DNA from: Ascidia mentula
Taxonomy: Eukaryota > Chordata > Ascidiacea > Phlebobranchia > Ascidiidae
DNA: 64,000 nucleotides
Direction of reading: 5' to 3'
NCBI GenBank assembly: GCA_947561715.1
Contig: OX387199.1
Span: 17,241,001 to 17,305,000, forward strand
Made by a program: the position numbers and the translations under genes. Below, piece after piece: positions 1 to 12,934 of this stretch (the stretch's first letter is position 1; each line of letters begins with the position of its first letter). The notes below the pieces were generated by a model. That model was not told where the DNA came from. It did not search any database and saw nothing but the letters and a program-made list of their open reading frames with translations.

Positions 1-2019
1 TTTCCTTATCTGTTGTGATTTTGTTGCACAGACCAAAAATAAACGTAAAAATCATTTGATCTCGTGTAAACCTTTCCAACAAATTAGAAACAGAATCTTT
101 AAACACATCAATAGACTGACATAAAACCAAATAACAGGCTGCCAAATAATCTTGCCAAACACGATGAGAAAAATAGCTAATTGTGTCGCAATGCAAGATT
201 TGCAAATTTAAATTAGCAGAAACTGAGAGTGAAGTATGAAGAAATGAGGATCGGTCGACGCCTGCTTCTTCAAGATCATTTTGTGTGAATTGATATTGTT
301 GTTTAATGATTCCGTACCAAGCTAATCTAGCTATTGCTCTTGTTTCATTTTTATGGCAGTGTTTCGATCTTCTATACACTTCATAGTAATATGATAAGAT
401 GTCAGTCATAGAAATAAACTCAGCATTTGGGTTAGTCAACAAATAGTTGTGGATTAAAATAAAGAAAAGTGGAATGTAACAAAAACGGCTGATTACTGCA
501 TTTTGGTGCAGTTTATTTTGAACTTCTTCGTATTTGTCTCCGCAAACCTGTTTGCCAATTTCCATTTGAGTTTCTTCACTGAACCCACAAACCTCAACAA
601 CAAACGTTGGCCTAATCTCTGGTGGAAGATCAAAGAACTCTTCTGGTCTGGAGGTAACAAGTTTTTTTGCTTTGGGAAAGATATTTCCATTCAATATATT
701 GGCTATGATGTCCATGGGATGAACATTGCTATGTACAGATACCTTTGGATAAACTTTTTTGAAAATTTCCACATTGGTTTCATCAAGACCGTCCAAAATT
801 ATCAGAAGATTAGGATCATTGCATAACAATTTTGCTAGATGGGACATTTGGTTAGATGTAAGCTGAATATCAGAAAGACAGCAACAAAGTAAAAGTGAAA
901 TTAAGTTGGTGTTTTTACTGAAATCGATGGATCTGATTTGGATGTAGAATATAAAAGAGGTGTCTTTTAGAATTAAACTTTTAACTACTTTTCCAAGAAA
1001 AACTTTCGTAAAAGTAGATTTTCCAACACCAGGTTGACCCAAAGCAGCAACTATATTACCATGCTTTTCAATTTGCCTTTTTTCTGCTTGCTTATTGGTG
1101 GAATTTTGAAGCTGAATGGATAGTCGTTTTGCTTCGTGAAAAATACATTCAATTTGAACATTACCCTTTGGGTTTGAGTTAGTACTTTTGTCATCTGATG
1201 ACTGGATTTTTAGTTTTGTTGTAAGTTCAGGAATCCCAAACCCAACTTTGTTTATAGTTTCCACAGAGTGATCAATGGTTCCAGAAATTTCCTTTGCCTT
1301 CTGCCACAACCTTTGCTTTATTTCACCTGAAAAATACATATATGCAAAGATAGCATTAAGATATATAAAGTCATTTTCGCAAGAAAGATTCCTTTTCAGA
1401 TTTAAACCAAAGTTACAATACAAGATATTTTGGTTTTGATGTAATTTCTATATAGTATTGTAAATACATATATATATATATATATCATGAAAGAAAAAAC
1501 TCACCAACAAAAACAGCATTTTCTAACGAAGCATGTTCTGCAAAATACATTCATAAACCTAACAACAGATACTGAACCCAGGGCTTGTGCAGAGTAAAAT
1601 GTTCCAGCAATAAAGCAAAATACAATATGTATGTACTTTTCCTTCAAGGATGACAATATTTAAACCATTAATGTATGTTCATACCTTGACTATTGCCATA
1701 TTGGTTAATGTTTTGGTAGACATTGCCCATCACACCAACAATGCTCCTTGTGATGTTTGAATGATTTGCTTCAAATCTTTGGTTAAGACCTGTAAAAAAA
1801 CATGGAACTACCAACAAACTACAGTTTTTTTTAAAGAAAGCGAGGACACTCAAAGGTTTTATATGATTACAAATAAACAGCTGATCTATGAAAAAAGGCA
1901 CAATGCATGCAGGTTTTGGAAAAAAAAAATTCCATTCGTCACATACTATTACCTGATGTTGAAGGTTGTTCACTTCCCAACTGATCATAGTTTTTTTTCT
2001 TGGTCCTGTCAGTAGCCAT
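1..2019 (-). CDS. NLR-like NACHT-domain NTPase, 5' part (3 exons, runs off window)
   Basis: Three exons join in phase on the minus strand: 2019-1953 (ATG at 2019), 1789-1685 and 1326 to the window edge. Both introns are GT-AG and phase 1, and about 499 codons are visible. The NACHT domain starts near residue 150. Its Walker A motif is GQPGVGKST (about residues 156-164) and its Walker B motif is LLIILDGLDE (about 230). A helical stretch with the typical RPEEF and HRVWQDYLAA-like segments of NLR proteins follows. The family consists of cytosolic STAND ATPases that oligomerise on sensing danger signals. The N-terminal 150 residues are polar and show no CARD, DEATH or pyrin signature that I recognise. 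The C-terminus, where LRRs would lie, is outside the window. Family call strong; ligand and function unknown. Confidence 0.88.
1467..1486. repeat. TA microsatellite in NLR intron 2
   Basis: A short run of alternating T and A lies in the intron between NLR exons 2 and 3. It has no other apparent role. Confidence 0.8.
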
Positions 2020-2145
2020 GCAAATATATTGAAACCTACATACTTTACATTTAAAGAAAAAACACTTTTGTCTGCAACCATTAAAATGTTGCAGGTAAAA
2101 AAACTAGAGGCATTAATGGAACAAATTCAATGTAGTTTCTCGTGC

Positions 2146-2460
2146 CTAAAATGGAACAAAGAAGGATTCACACAGCGTGACATCGGTAAGACCCATTTCG
2201 TTTCGATACACTTTTTAGGTGTTCATAAAAGGCAATGGTAATGTGATATCCATGTTCTAAGCCTAATTTACGTCAAAGTTTAAAAAAATGTATGGCCCGG
2301 AACATTATTAAATTGGCACTTGTATGCAGCGCCGTAAATGCTCGCTGTCTACCCTTTGACGAACAATGCGCGCGCTGGCATTTATACAAAGCCATTTCGT
2401 TACGATATATTTAATAGGTGGCACTGTTAATGTGATCTACATGTTCCGGCTTATGCTGTT
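2146..2460. repeat. Dispersed module-spacer-module repeat, copy 1
   Basis: A block around CCCATTTCGTTGCGATATA, followed by an AATGGTAATGTGATC segment, occurs near 2190 and again near 2390. Between them is a spacer containing AAATGCTCGCTGTCTAC. The same arrangement recurs at 5826-6090. It is a non-coding interspersed repeat of unknown class. Confidence 0.7.
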
Positions 2461-3307
2461 TCCTATTATAAAAGCCACATGCCTAAACGTATAGGAAATC
2501 AACAATTGCTGACGCTGACAAAACCACAAAGACACAGACGCGAGCAAATGGCGTGGAGCTTTAACGGATACGTGTAATTTGTAGCAGGTGTGTGCTGTGA
2601 CGGAGGGGTGGGTCTCGAGCTTGAGATTTTGATTTAACATACGGAAAACAACATTATTCGAGGTAAGTGTCGTTACCTGCCACATTTTAAAATCTTTAAT
2701 TTGTGAATCACAACTCGCTGTAAGGGTAGGTTTCTTCCTGGATACCCAGCGGGAAAGACGTACCAGTAACCCTTTAGCGATGTGACGTGATATTTAATAA
2801 GCTGCCGAGAAGCCACACTGTTCAAATCTGGTCTCATTAGTGCTACTGGTGGAAAGCATGGGCTTGTCATTCAAACTGTTTACTAATCATTGTAGTCATT
2901 TACTGCAACGCCACAACATTTCTTCAAATTATTTGCAATTTATTATCAGGTCCAATAATGACTGGTTTGTCATTTGATAGGGAACTAACCAACCAATGTT
3001 AAATATAATCATATTGCACAAAACCTTTCACAAACATTCGCTTTGTTCTTCACAATAAAGTCCAGTCTCCATACAACTTCTCCCTTTTTCACAGGCCACT
3101 TAAATCCAAAATATAGCTTTCAAAATATCTTCTAAGAAACTTTTGTCCCGTGCATATTTTTTTAATTACAATTTAGGCAGCTGCATTCACTGGATGTTAT
3201 TACCAGCATGATATGGAACTTCCAAACCTAATTCAGAGCTATTGGTGGGCATTCACGGCGCCTTTTTGGTTCACACCTCTTTTCAATTATCACGAGAAAA
3301 TAGGTAA

Positions 3308-3460
3308 ACACATTAACAAAGGCACACTTTGTAGAGACGCACCAAATATGGTATTGAGCGGTTGTTCGCATGTTGTCACATTATTGCTTTGTTACCCATG
3401 GTGATAATTTGCGAAAATGAGTTAAACTTTTTAAGTCACGTCACCCATTTTTTACTCCTT
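3308..3460. repeat. Diverged dispersed repeat, copy 1
   Basis: Shares blocks such as TATTGAGCGG, TTGTTACCCA and GGTGATAA, in the same order, with 4447-4640. The two are same-orientation diverged copies of unknown class. Confidence 0.55.
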
Positions 3461-4446
3461 AAACACACAAATAAGACAAAGTTGTATTCGACAACACAAA
3501 CGCTTTGTTCTTTTCGTATGTACTCGATTGTGAGCTTCGGGTGGTAAGTTTTCTGTCTTATTAGTTTTGCGACTTCCAATTGAGGGTGGCCTAGAATCCA
3601 GTGAATACTGAATATGTATATACATATTTTTATTTCAGGGCCGCTTTCACAACTTGCCTTACTGCCCGCAGAACCTCAATTAAGCACTGCATACAACGGC
3701 TTATTTAAACACAAATACAATGTACAACAAAGATTTGAACTTACGTAAAAATGTGCTTTGTTCACCATACAGCCGCTCTTATCATAGTGGTCAGTGTGCC
3801 ACACATAAAATTACGATACTAGCAAGGTAGAAACAGAGGCAGACTGAAACTTAACATTTGTGTAACAGCCTCCATTGATTTACACAAACTAATACAGGAG
3901 ACACCTAGCTTTCCCAGTGATTTTTTACAGGTGTTATGCCAATCGCTGTTCATTAAAATCAAATGAACTAAAACTTTGAATATACTGTTGCAAATCACAC
4001 TGATAAAATTACCACAAACAAGATTTAAAATAGTGATTTTAGCACATAATTTGCTCTCTATGACAACAAAGTATTTTTCTATTTTCCATCAACCACACTT
4101 AACAAGCATTGAAAATTTGTCACGAGAACGAGTAATTCTAAACGACATTAAAGTATTACCTACACATAAACACGTTACGCACTTTATAAACTTGGTAAAA
4201 TTCAGCGTATCTTATATACCGACGCACAAATGAAAAAGATTGTAGGTATAGTTGGTTGAAAGGAAGATCGATATACATTTGCAGTGAATTATATGGTAAA
4301 TTTAGATAATTAATAGCCATAGGCCTTATCTTTCACATTTGCAGTGAGTAATGACGACATTTCAGCGAAGCAGTGGTCGTTAAACGGCTTAATTTAGTCA
4401 TTTATTTATAAAGCGCCTTTTGCGTCTTAAACGCTGCAACGGTTCA

Positions 4447-4640
4447 ACACATTAGCAAAGACACACGAAGAGACGTGCCAGCAGATATGATATTGAGCGG
4501 ATGTTCGCATATTTTCTTAGTACTGCTTTGTTACCCACGGTGATAAATTACGAATAGCAATACCAAATGAGTTAATGACACAAAACCTCTACGTATTTAT
4601 ACGTCACCCATTGTCCGTTAATGCTTCAAACATACGCAAC
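4447..4640. repeat. Diverged dispersed repeat, copy 2
   Basis: Partner of the copy at 3308-3460, with the same block order. It carries an extra A/T-rich insertion before the CGTCACCCAT block. Confidence 0.55.
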
Positions 4641-5825
4641 AGCACAAACCTGATTTAAACCTGTCACAAAGCATAATCTATTAAAGGTATAAAGTCGGAC
4701 CAAGATCCAAAATATATGTCTTTGCAGAAGCGTAAAATGTGTTTTGTTATATATTTAAGGTATACTTCTTCCAATTTTAACAGGGAAATTCCTGAACCAT
4801 ACTATGTAATTTGTGAACGCACCTGATAAAAACTCGTAATCTGCACATGACTTTTATGTTTGTAAGTGAGCAAATGGTTCGAAAATAAAGTCAGGAAAAT
4901 ACTATTTTTAACTAATACGTACTAATTTAACAAAAATAGTATGTTCATACACAAATTGCATCGAATCAGGCATTGGCGCTTTGGATTTGTGGCCGAAGAT
5001 AAGATTTTCCGAAGCAGCCAATATCGCGTGAGAACAGCATTAGAATAAAATAGGTTGCTGTAGCGAAAATAGTAATAGTGCGCGAGAGTTTCTGCAATAA
5101 AAATGTAAATTCATGCGTAGCTGAGTATAAGCGAATATTAGTTGTATGTATTCGATCGAATCCAAATATTAAGCACTGCTAGTTTCCACTGCTTTACACG
5201 CCTTTCCATTGACGTCAATCGCTATGCATATTACTACATGAAAAAAATAACCACATTGCCATCCACCAGTAAACGTTATACCAACAGCCGCCGCGTATTT
5301 TATACGTAGGCTCACTGCTGACTTATGATACAAATTATGCTTGATGCCTGCATATAAATCAGCAATTGACGCCATGTTTTAAGGCGTTTGTTATGGAGGT
5401 TTGTTGCTAAGGTTTAATTGCTTTGGCTCACAAGGTCTTTCCTTTGACTTCTATGTAGTCACTAATAATGCTATTCCAATCAAAAAACAATACAACAGCC
5501 AGTCCCCGAGAAATTGTGCTGCTAAATTGGTTGTATTGTGAACACTAAAGTTAGTTGTTCGAACAAACATGAACTTGTTAAACATTTTTGGTGACACGTC
5601 ATCTACTACTTTACATGTGTTTTCAGTCTTCAGTGCACCAGGCGTTTCGATCCAACTTCTAAAGAAATATCGATGGCAGGTGAAACAAATATGGTTGAAC
5701 TGGTTTAATACATAATATATTATGCTTGCAGACTAACGCATAATTGCAGTTCACTGGTAACAGGCAAGAAAACATAATATTCACCACCGTTCAATACATA
5801 AACTCGGAAAAAATAATGCTATTCT

Positions 5826-6090
5826 GCATGGCCGCAGTCAAACCCATTTCGTTGGGATATACTTTATAGGTGTCCAAAAAACTCAATGGTAATGTGATCT
5901 GCCTGTTCTTAGCCTAATCTACACACATTTTTAAAAAATTCTATTGCCCGGAACATTATCAAATTGGCACTTGTATGCTGCGCCGTAAATGCTCGCTGTC
6001 TACGCTTTGGCGAAAAAGGAGCATGCTGGGATTCATACAGCGTGACCGCGGTCAAACCCATTTCGTTGCGATATACTTTATAGGTAGATG
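5826..6090. repeat. Dispersed module-spacer-module repeat, copy 2
   Basis: Two copies of the module containing CAAACCCATTTCGTTG (near 5838 and 6052) flank the spacer with AAATGCTCGCTGTCTAC. This matches the structure at 2146-2460, with good identity and small indels. Confidence 0.72.
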
Positions 6091-9000
6091 TTGTTTTAAA
6101 AACATTGGAGTCGTTGTTGATTATAATATTTGTTATAACAACTCTTTTTTTGTTTGTGTGACGAGATAATGCATAATTTGTGAGAACACAATCGTTTGAA
6201 ATCGTGTTCACTCGTGTGTGAAAAAAATTACGGTTAAAACAATTTCCATTTTCGCTGACGGTGGTATGTACAAACACTCGGTGATTCCAGAACGTAACTA
6301 CTCAACAATATCGTTATTAAACAAATATCAACATTGTTTACCATGTCACAGTACAGTGATTTCTCAGTCAAGCATATAAATTTAGAGACAGTGCAGATGA
6401 TTGATAAGACTGATGCTTCCGCGCATTTTCGTGAAGGCGAAAATATGTCTCCAAAGGAAACCTGCTGAGTTATTTTGCTAGTTATCAGTCATGTTGTGTG
6501 ATGCGAGAAAACTGTTCTTCCCGCGTGTTTGATCGTTAAAAACTACACCAGGCATTGCTTTATCAACATAGCCCACCTCTTGTACTCGCTCAACGTCATT
6601 TGTTATCAACTGTTACTCGAGTGAGCATACAGCCGCCACTTGAGGGCGAAATATTCGGAATGAGTAGGTTTGTAGGTGAAGGTGGCGTGGTTTTCTGCTG
6701 GTCTGTATGTATTCGTGCAATAAAGTTAAAAATTTCCAGAGAAAAAAAAATATCGTGAGGGTGGTTGGCAATATCGATCAGGGCGTCCGACCCGTACACC
6801 AAGAAAAAATGTATTCGTGACCAGGAAAACCTGGGTTCGAAACCTGGGTGCGTGGTCAAAACAAAAAAAAATGTAGTCAGGGTCGCCCGCTCTTCTCTTC
6901 TATAAAAGACAACGTACCACCTTGCTCGCATTCCATTCTTAACTAGGTTCTACAGAGTGGAGATGTGAGATCTCTGACCATTTCTTTGACATTCCTCTCA
7001 ACAACATGGCGCAGGTCCCGTTTCAAATCATGATACGTCTCTTCGTATTTCAACATTGAGCTTCGTGGCCATCTCGATCTAAGGCGACCGTAACGTTTTT
7101 ATGCAACTTTTGGGAAACACACATTTCTGACGGTAGGGTATCTGCACAATTGTCCGTATTGCTCTTAAAAAGTGGCCAAGTTCCTGCAGGCAGAACGTTG
7201 CCAATAAGCTCGCTTTGCAATGGCTTCATTTGAGTGATGTGAAATTACCCATGCTGCTGAATGGAGCCAATGTTATTGATTAACGATCATAGAAGTGAGA
7301 GGAAGAAGGAAGTCGCGTGTCATGCGTTCTATGCTTGGTTGGTCGCTTGTGGGTTCGTTTAGTGGTCATCGTTCAGGTGATTTACAAGTCTCTATGTGAA
7401 ATTTATCACAGGAAGAAACGTTGCACCAACAAATAAAGTGTATACGAGGAAACCACTTTGGCCCAAACGCATTGTTACGTAACGACACTTTCGAAACAAG
7501 ACGGGCACTCATCAAAAAAGATGGATGAAAAATTGTCATGATGGACATTATCAGCTGCGATTGCAATGGAGACTAAATGCTCATAACCAATAAATCGTTT
7601 GAAATATCCGAAAGTGCGATTGGGCATCGATAAAACCATAAGGGTTTACGAGTCAGGAATCCTACGTTAAATATGCCAGACTCAAGTTTAAACAACGCTG
7701 CTTGAGATCACTTATATGTTTGCTCGAAAATTTGATAATAAAGACCAAACACTAAGAAATTTAACACGCAAATAACAACAAGACACTGGAAAAATATCGC
7801 TTTAATACGATCAACGTCATGATAATGGAAATATTCGAATGCTGAGACGGAACTCGGTTGCTACGCTGTTAAGCTTGAGTGCTGAAGAAAAAATCTGCGG
7901 GGAAACAGAGCGGTCATTCCGGCAAGGTTAAATTACAATTGTGCACAAATTCTTTAAGATTGAGGTCCCTTTAAAAAAATTAAAATATAACAACATTCAC
8001 CGACCATTACGTCTGCGCCATTGTATTGCCGAAAAGCACGGTTATTTCAATATAACCCGAATATTGACGAAACATTTTTTTGCACAAAACAACCAAACCG
8101 CGCATGAACAAAATGAAACCAGAAGGATTGGGTGGAAATTTGTTAGTTTTCAGAAAAGGTACAACTACAGCAAAAGAGATGGCAAGGCATGGAGATGACG
8201 TTTACTTTACCTGGGATTAACGACAACGTAGTTACGTGGGTACAGGAAGTTATCCATTAATTAAAGAAACTTCCCCAAATTATGGAAGAGTTAAGATCAG
8301 TAAGATCATGAAAATACCCACACGATGCTGACGTGAATGTTTTGCTACTGGCAGGGTTTAAAGCCACGACAACCCAAAGGTAAATCTCAGTGTAATGTTC
8401 TGCAATGTGGAATGTTATTGAGTTAGTTAAACAGTAGGACAGAGTCATCAGAAAACTTAAATATAATAGAAAAGTTTCTTAACCCTGGGCATGCTACTTC
8501 ACCAGAGTACGATAATATATTGTTGTTTCCATAGGAAATCAACAAATATTTGCTGAGCTACAATATTTCATTCATTGCTGCGAATTTGGGCACTTTCCAC
8601 TTCATCAGATATTCGGGTTCTGATTTCCGGAATTTGAAGAGTTACAAAACTCAAAACATTTTGGTTGATCAAAGGATTTAAGACGGATCAGGTCGGGATC
8701 CGCCGTGTTTACTGAAGACTAAAAATGGGAGCAAGGTTTGTGAGATATTTAAATTATCTCCATGTTAAAAAAACACATTTATTTCGCAAAAGCACTAAAT
8801 TGGGATAATTTTTGCGAGATATTAATGAACATAAATTTCGCCCCGGTTCAAACCAAGCGTGGACATTTTTGATTATTTATTGTTGTTATTTCTGTGTAAA
8901 GTCTTATCATGGTTGGGATTAGCGTTTTGAATAAGGTTTTATCTAGTCTACAGTTAATTTCAACGCGGCCTACTTTGTAAATCAGAGTAAATACACAATT

Positions 9001-9201
9001 TGTCTCAAAAACCTGCACGATTTGCCAGTCGCATTGTGAGCACAAAATGACATTTTAGTATGTTATAATGGCGCAAAAATTATTTTATGATATGAACGGT
9101 CGCTTACCATATATGCCCGGACGTATACATTTGACAGAGGAGAGAATCTTACAGACTTCCGTCCTGTCTCTGAGATTATCTTTCCGAATGGGAGAGCGGA
9201 A
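6091..9201. other. Intergenic stretch; one tRNA-like B-box motif
   Basis: No exon chain was found. The only notable element is GGGTTCGAAACCTGGG near 6833, which resembles a tRNA T-arm or B-box and may mark a decayed tRNA-derived SINE. No convincing cloverleaf could be built. A 41-codon ORF at 6342 lacks any recognisable motif. Confidence 0.4.
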
Positions 9202-9480
9202 ATGCATTATAAATGGTGAATTGTCTTACGAAGACACTCACAGTTACTCTATGTTTCTCGGACTTGGTTGAGAGTACGATACAATTTTCCCTGAACCGGA
9301 AACAGAGCACAATGAGAGATTCTTCGAGCTGTTATCTGTTTTGTCCTGGTGTATCTATGCTTGACTGGTCTTTATCATTGCAGAGCTTAATCGGTTGTAT
9401 GAAGGGTAAATTGCTTCCTGTATGAGGCGATCGAAGTATAAATTACCGCATGAGAAAATGTCATCACAAGGATCGTGCGA
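9202..9480 (+). repeat. Left inverted arm of the 3.7 kb element
   Basis: Reverse complement of about 12600-12934. Similarity is strong for the outer 110 bases and weakens inward, with insertions on the right arm. Confidence 0.65.
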
Positions 9481-12400
9481 TGATTCGAGTTGAATAATTG
9501 CGTGAATCCTGCTTTCTGCTCATGGACAATGAAATTACATACATGTCGACGATGTTTTGATGTCGTGTTTGCGAGTTTAGGCCGCGCCGTATTGCGTGTT
9601 CTAAAATCGAGCGCTCGGCAAGTTGGAAAACAGTTTTTAGAATCTGGAGTGGGTTTTGCGAGCGACTTCTTGGCAGGTCGGCCACCGCGAAAGGCGGCTT
9701 TAAAGAGAACGAACACCCCCTGATGCGCGCTTAATGCTATTTCCTTCACAAATGTCCGTAAAAATCAATTTTCCCCAATTAGCGGTGGCAGTGGCACTCG
9801 TGCGTACGGAAGCAGTCACCTTGTAGGAAATACACTTGTGACGCTGTGTCTTCGACGAATCGCTCACGATGCATTTCGCAAGATTTCGCAGGGAAAAACT
9901 CGCTGTGGAGTTCAGGGCTCATAATTTTGTCGATGGAATCTTTGCACGGAGCTAAATAAACACTGCCCCTGTCGCACAAGCAAATTTGAAAGCCCATACC
10001 CACCATACCCAAGTGTCGTCGAAAACAATCGTATACGATTTGCAACAATCGTAACTTGTCAAGCTTGTACACGAAAAACGATAGTTAAATCGGTAGATCT
10101 GGTAAAACGTGTTTCTTTGCGGTTTCTGCCGCGTACAAGTCTTCGCCGATCTCTGCCATGTGGTAAAAGTTGGGTTTGCTTGTCTTTGCGCAGCAGCATC
10201 AATCCATATAAGCATTTGGACAAAGGTTAAATCGCTCTTCCTTCAGAATAAAATATCGCATAATTAACATAAATAATCAGGCCAAGATCAATGATATCGT
10301 ACCTGTCAGCTTGTAGAAGTCGGCCAAACTGCACTTGCTTGCGTCCAAGTCGCCCTGCCGTCTCTCGTCAGTCACAGTTTCAGCAAAATTGCGGAAACAT
10401 GCCTAGGGTTCAAATGGAATTACGCGAAATATTCGTGTCATTTTTAGGCAGTGCCTTAAATACCACTTGGTCAACGGCGTCGTGATAAGAATTCGACTTG
10501 CATGCAACGCGCCAACGAGCATGCGTCGTTTGCCTTTTGGGCATTAAGAGGGCCGATGTCTTCACGACCCACTTCACCACTTGAACATCGGACTGAAGTC
10601 GGCAAATGTTTGCCGCAGATCGCGAGGAACTTGTTTGTCGCAGCCCCAAAAATATCGTTTGACGCGGTTCCGTCCAAAAGCGTTTGTTGGCTAATTGTAG
10701 GCGGCGACGTGATTGCTGCTTTGGTCTGGGAGCTAGAAACGAGTGAATGCACGGATTATTCCATCCACACTCATAAATTTTAACGAGATTGTAACAGAGG
10801 TCGCGGAGATATGCGGAGATTTGAAAAGTCTTCTGATGAATTTATAAATTGTGATTGGGGTTATTGAAACTAAGTTTACCGCTGTATTGAACGCATCCGA
10901 TGCCAATAACAACCGCGATAATTGTACACGGTGTTCGACTCGCTAACATAACTATCAACCGGAACACATTTCCGACCAAGACGCATTCCGCGGTCATTTG
11001 CTTCTGAATATGAACATGATCCAATCCGCCAATTCATCCATTACGAAGCCAAAAGGCGCTCAACGGTCTACGTCAAAGCCACGTTTTTTCGTTTTGTACA
11101 AAACAGTTACAAGCCATTCGCATCCCAACCAATAACAGACTTACATATTAAGGGGTCTTGGCTGAATTATAAAGCCCGATTATGAGTCTCGCCCCGTTTA
11201 TGAAAACGAGAAACTATATTCACCGGGTCGCCCCGCTTCTTAAGCGGCTGCGGCATTTCGTTCGAGCTCTCTGAGTGGAATATGTGGCTGAACCTAATGG
11301 CAAGAAATCACCTAACTGTAGTCTTCATTGTGTGCCGGTCGCAAGCGTGTTCTGCAAAACAGGCGGTGATTTTGGAGTTCTGCGATAAATGCGATGACAT
11401 CGTTCATATGTAGTGAATAGGGAAAGCGTCTTATCCAAGGTCGCTCACGTCTAACGAATCCGCTAACGTGGTCGTGTTTCGCGTTTTTGGTAACAAGTTA
11501 GACTTTGACAAGCCTAGTTTAAGCATCACGTCACTGTATTGCCCGCTACTAGATTCCATTAGCCCGCATGCATGAAACATGTGACTTTGATTCGGTTGAG
11601 AGAAGTCCACAACGTATAGCGACTAGAGCCCCGAATCATGTTGTCCGATGTCGAAGCCACGGTAAGTTAATGAAAAACATTTGTGTGCCGAGGTTATTAG
11701 ACCACTCAAGAACTTTAACTCGGTGGAATTTGACTAGAGGTGTCGGTACCCGGTGTCTCACTGTCAGGCGTCAACGGGCAAACGCAAAATCATTTCGCTG
11801 CGCCCACGCCATTTCAGTTAAACCACACACTGTGTTATGAAAAGGAAACAGAAAAATTAACGATCAACTTACATCCCCCGCAATGTCTCTCTCAGTGTCG
11901 TTTAATGTCGTGAAGTGAAATAAGCCTAAAAGCAATCATGAGGAAAATATTAATCACTAAATCAAGCGCTAACAAATTAAACGTACCGCTTGCCACAGGC
12001 CTCACAAACCGCACATCGGTTACCCTCATTTTCATGTGATATGGCCTCATCACAACAATTGTCTTAATGGGGTCACCCTTTTTGTGCTTAGCAAAGACGG
12101 ACACGCGCAGTTAAAAAAAGGAATTGATAAAACACAAAACAATCGGACGGAACGCGAAAAGCGCAGATGCGGTACAGATATCCAACCAGTGGTTTTTTTC
12201 TTTTCCTAAGATCACATTGCGAAGATGGACAGGAAAAGAGTCAAAACAGGGTCGCCAAAGAAATATTCGTATTCTAAAAAGGGCAAAACACCATATTGCT
12301 GGACGTGTAGCCTGGTTCTTAAAAAAAACATCCTAGAATCAGCCTCTTTCGATTTACATCGAAAACGAATGGAAAATCAACGTTGTGAGACGATTGTGAT

Positions 12401-12599
12401 GTGTGCATCCAGAAAGGAGTATAACTAAATGGTTCAAAACAAAACATACGTCCTGAATCCCGACAAAAGGGAAAAATGCCATATTGCCACACGCTCACAA
12501 CTGAGTTTACAAAACATATTGCCCAGAAAAAAATTACTCGCAGAAAAAAACATATGTACGGCCCATGACTTTTGTGATGTCAATAATATCGCGTGACGC

Positions 12600-12934
12600 C
12601 ATTTAGTTAGAGACAACTTGATGTCGTTAAAACCCGTAAAGCCATTTAGACCTTGATCGAATCATACCGGAAGCAATTTACTCACCACACAAACGATTAA
12701 GCTTTGTAATGATATAGAGACCAGCCAAGCATAGATACACTAGGACAAAATACCTAACAACTCGAAGAAGCGGGTCAGACTGGGGTCATGGCTAAAAATA
12801 GAATCATAAACAAAGATAGTCCCTTTCTTTCTTTTTTCGGTCCAGGGAGGATTGTATCGTACTCACAATCAAGTCCGGAAAACATAGAGTAACTGTAAGT
12901 GTCTTCGTAAGACAACTCATTATTTAAAATGCAT
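12600..12934 (-). repeat. Right inverted arm of the 3.7 kb element
   Basis: Inverted partner of 9202-9480. It ends at ATGCAT, and the first three bases of that hexamer are the likely GPCR start codon. Confidence 0.65.

Larger units (their letters stand above)
2461..5825. other. Intergenic stretch, no gene recognised
   Basis: Only short ORFs without recognisable motifs occur on either strand. The stretch contains one diverged repeat pair (3308-3460 and 4447-4640) but no splice-consistent exon chain. Confidence 0.5.
9202..12934. mobile_element. 3.7 kb element with long terminal inverted arms
   Basis: The left arm (9202 to about 9480) and the right arm (about 12600 to 12934) are inverted copies. 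Both carry TTGTCTTACGAAGACAC, then a block with GTTACTCTATGTTT and another with GTGTATCTATGCTTG. Small indels separate the blocks, so the arms are diverged. The outermost shared bases are ATGCAT at each end. The interior has only short unrecognised ORFs, so this is either a non-autonomous DNA transposon or a foldback element. I could not find a clear target-site duplication. The right end coincides with the start of the GPCR first exon. Confidence 0.65.

Noticed and set aside
1668..2081. 137-codon minus-strand ORF over NLR exons 1 and 2
   Set aside because: It runs through an intron in a different phase; the spliced exons with matching phases explain the coding signal.
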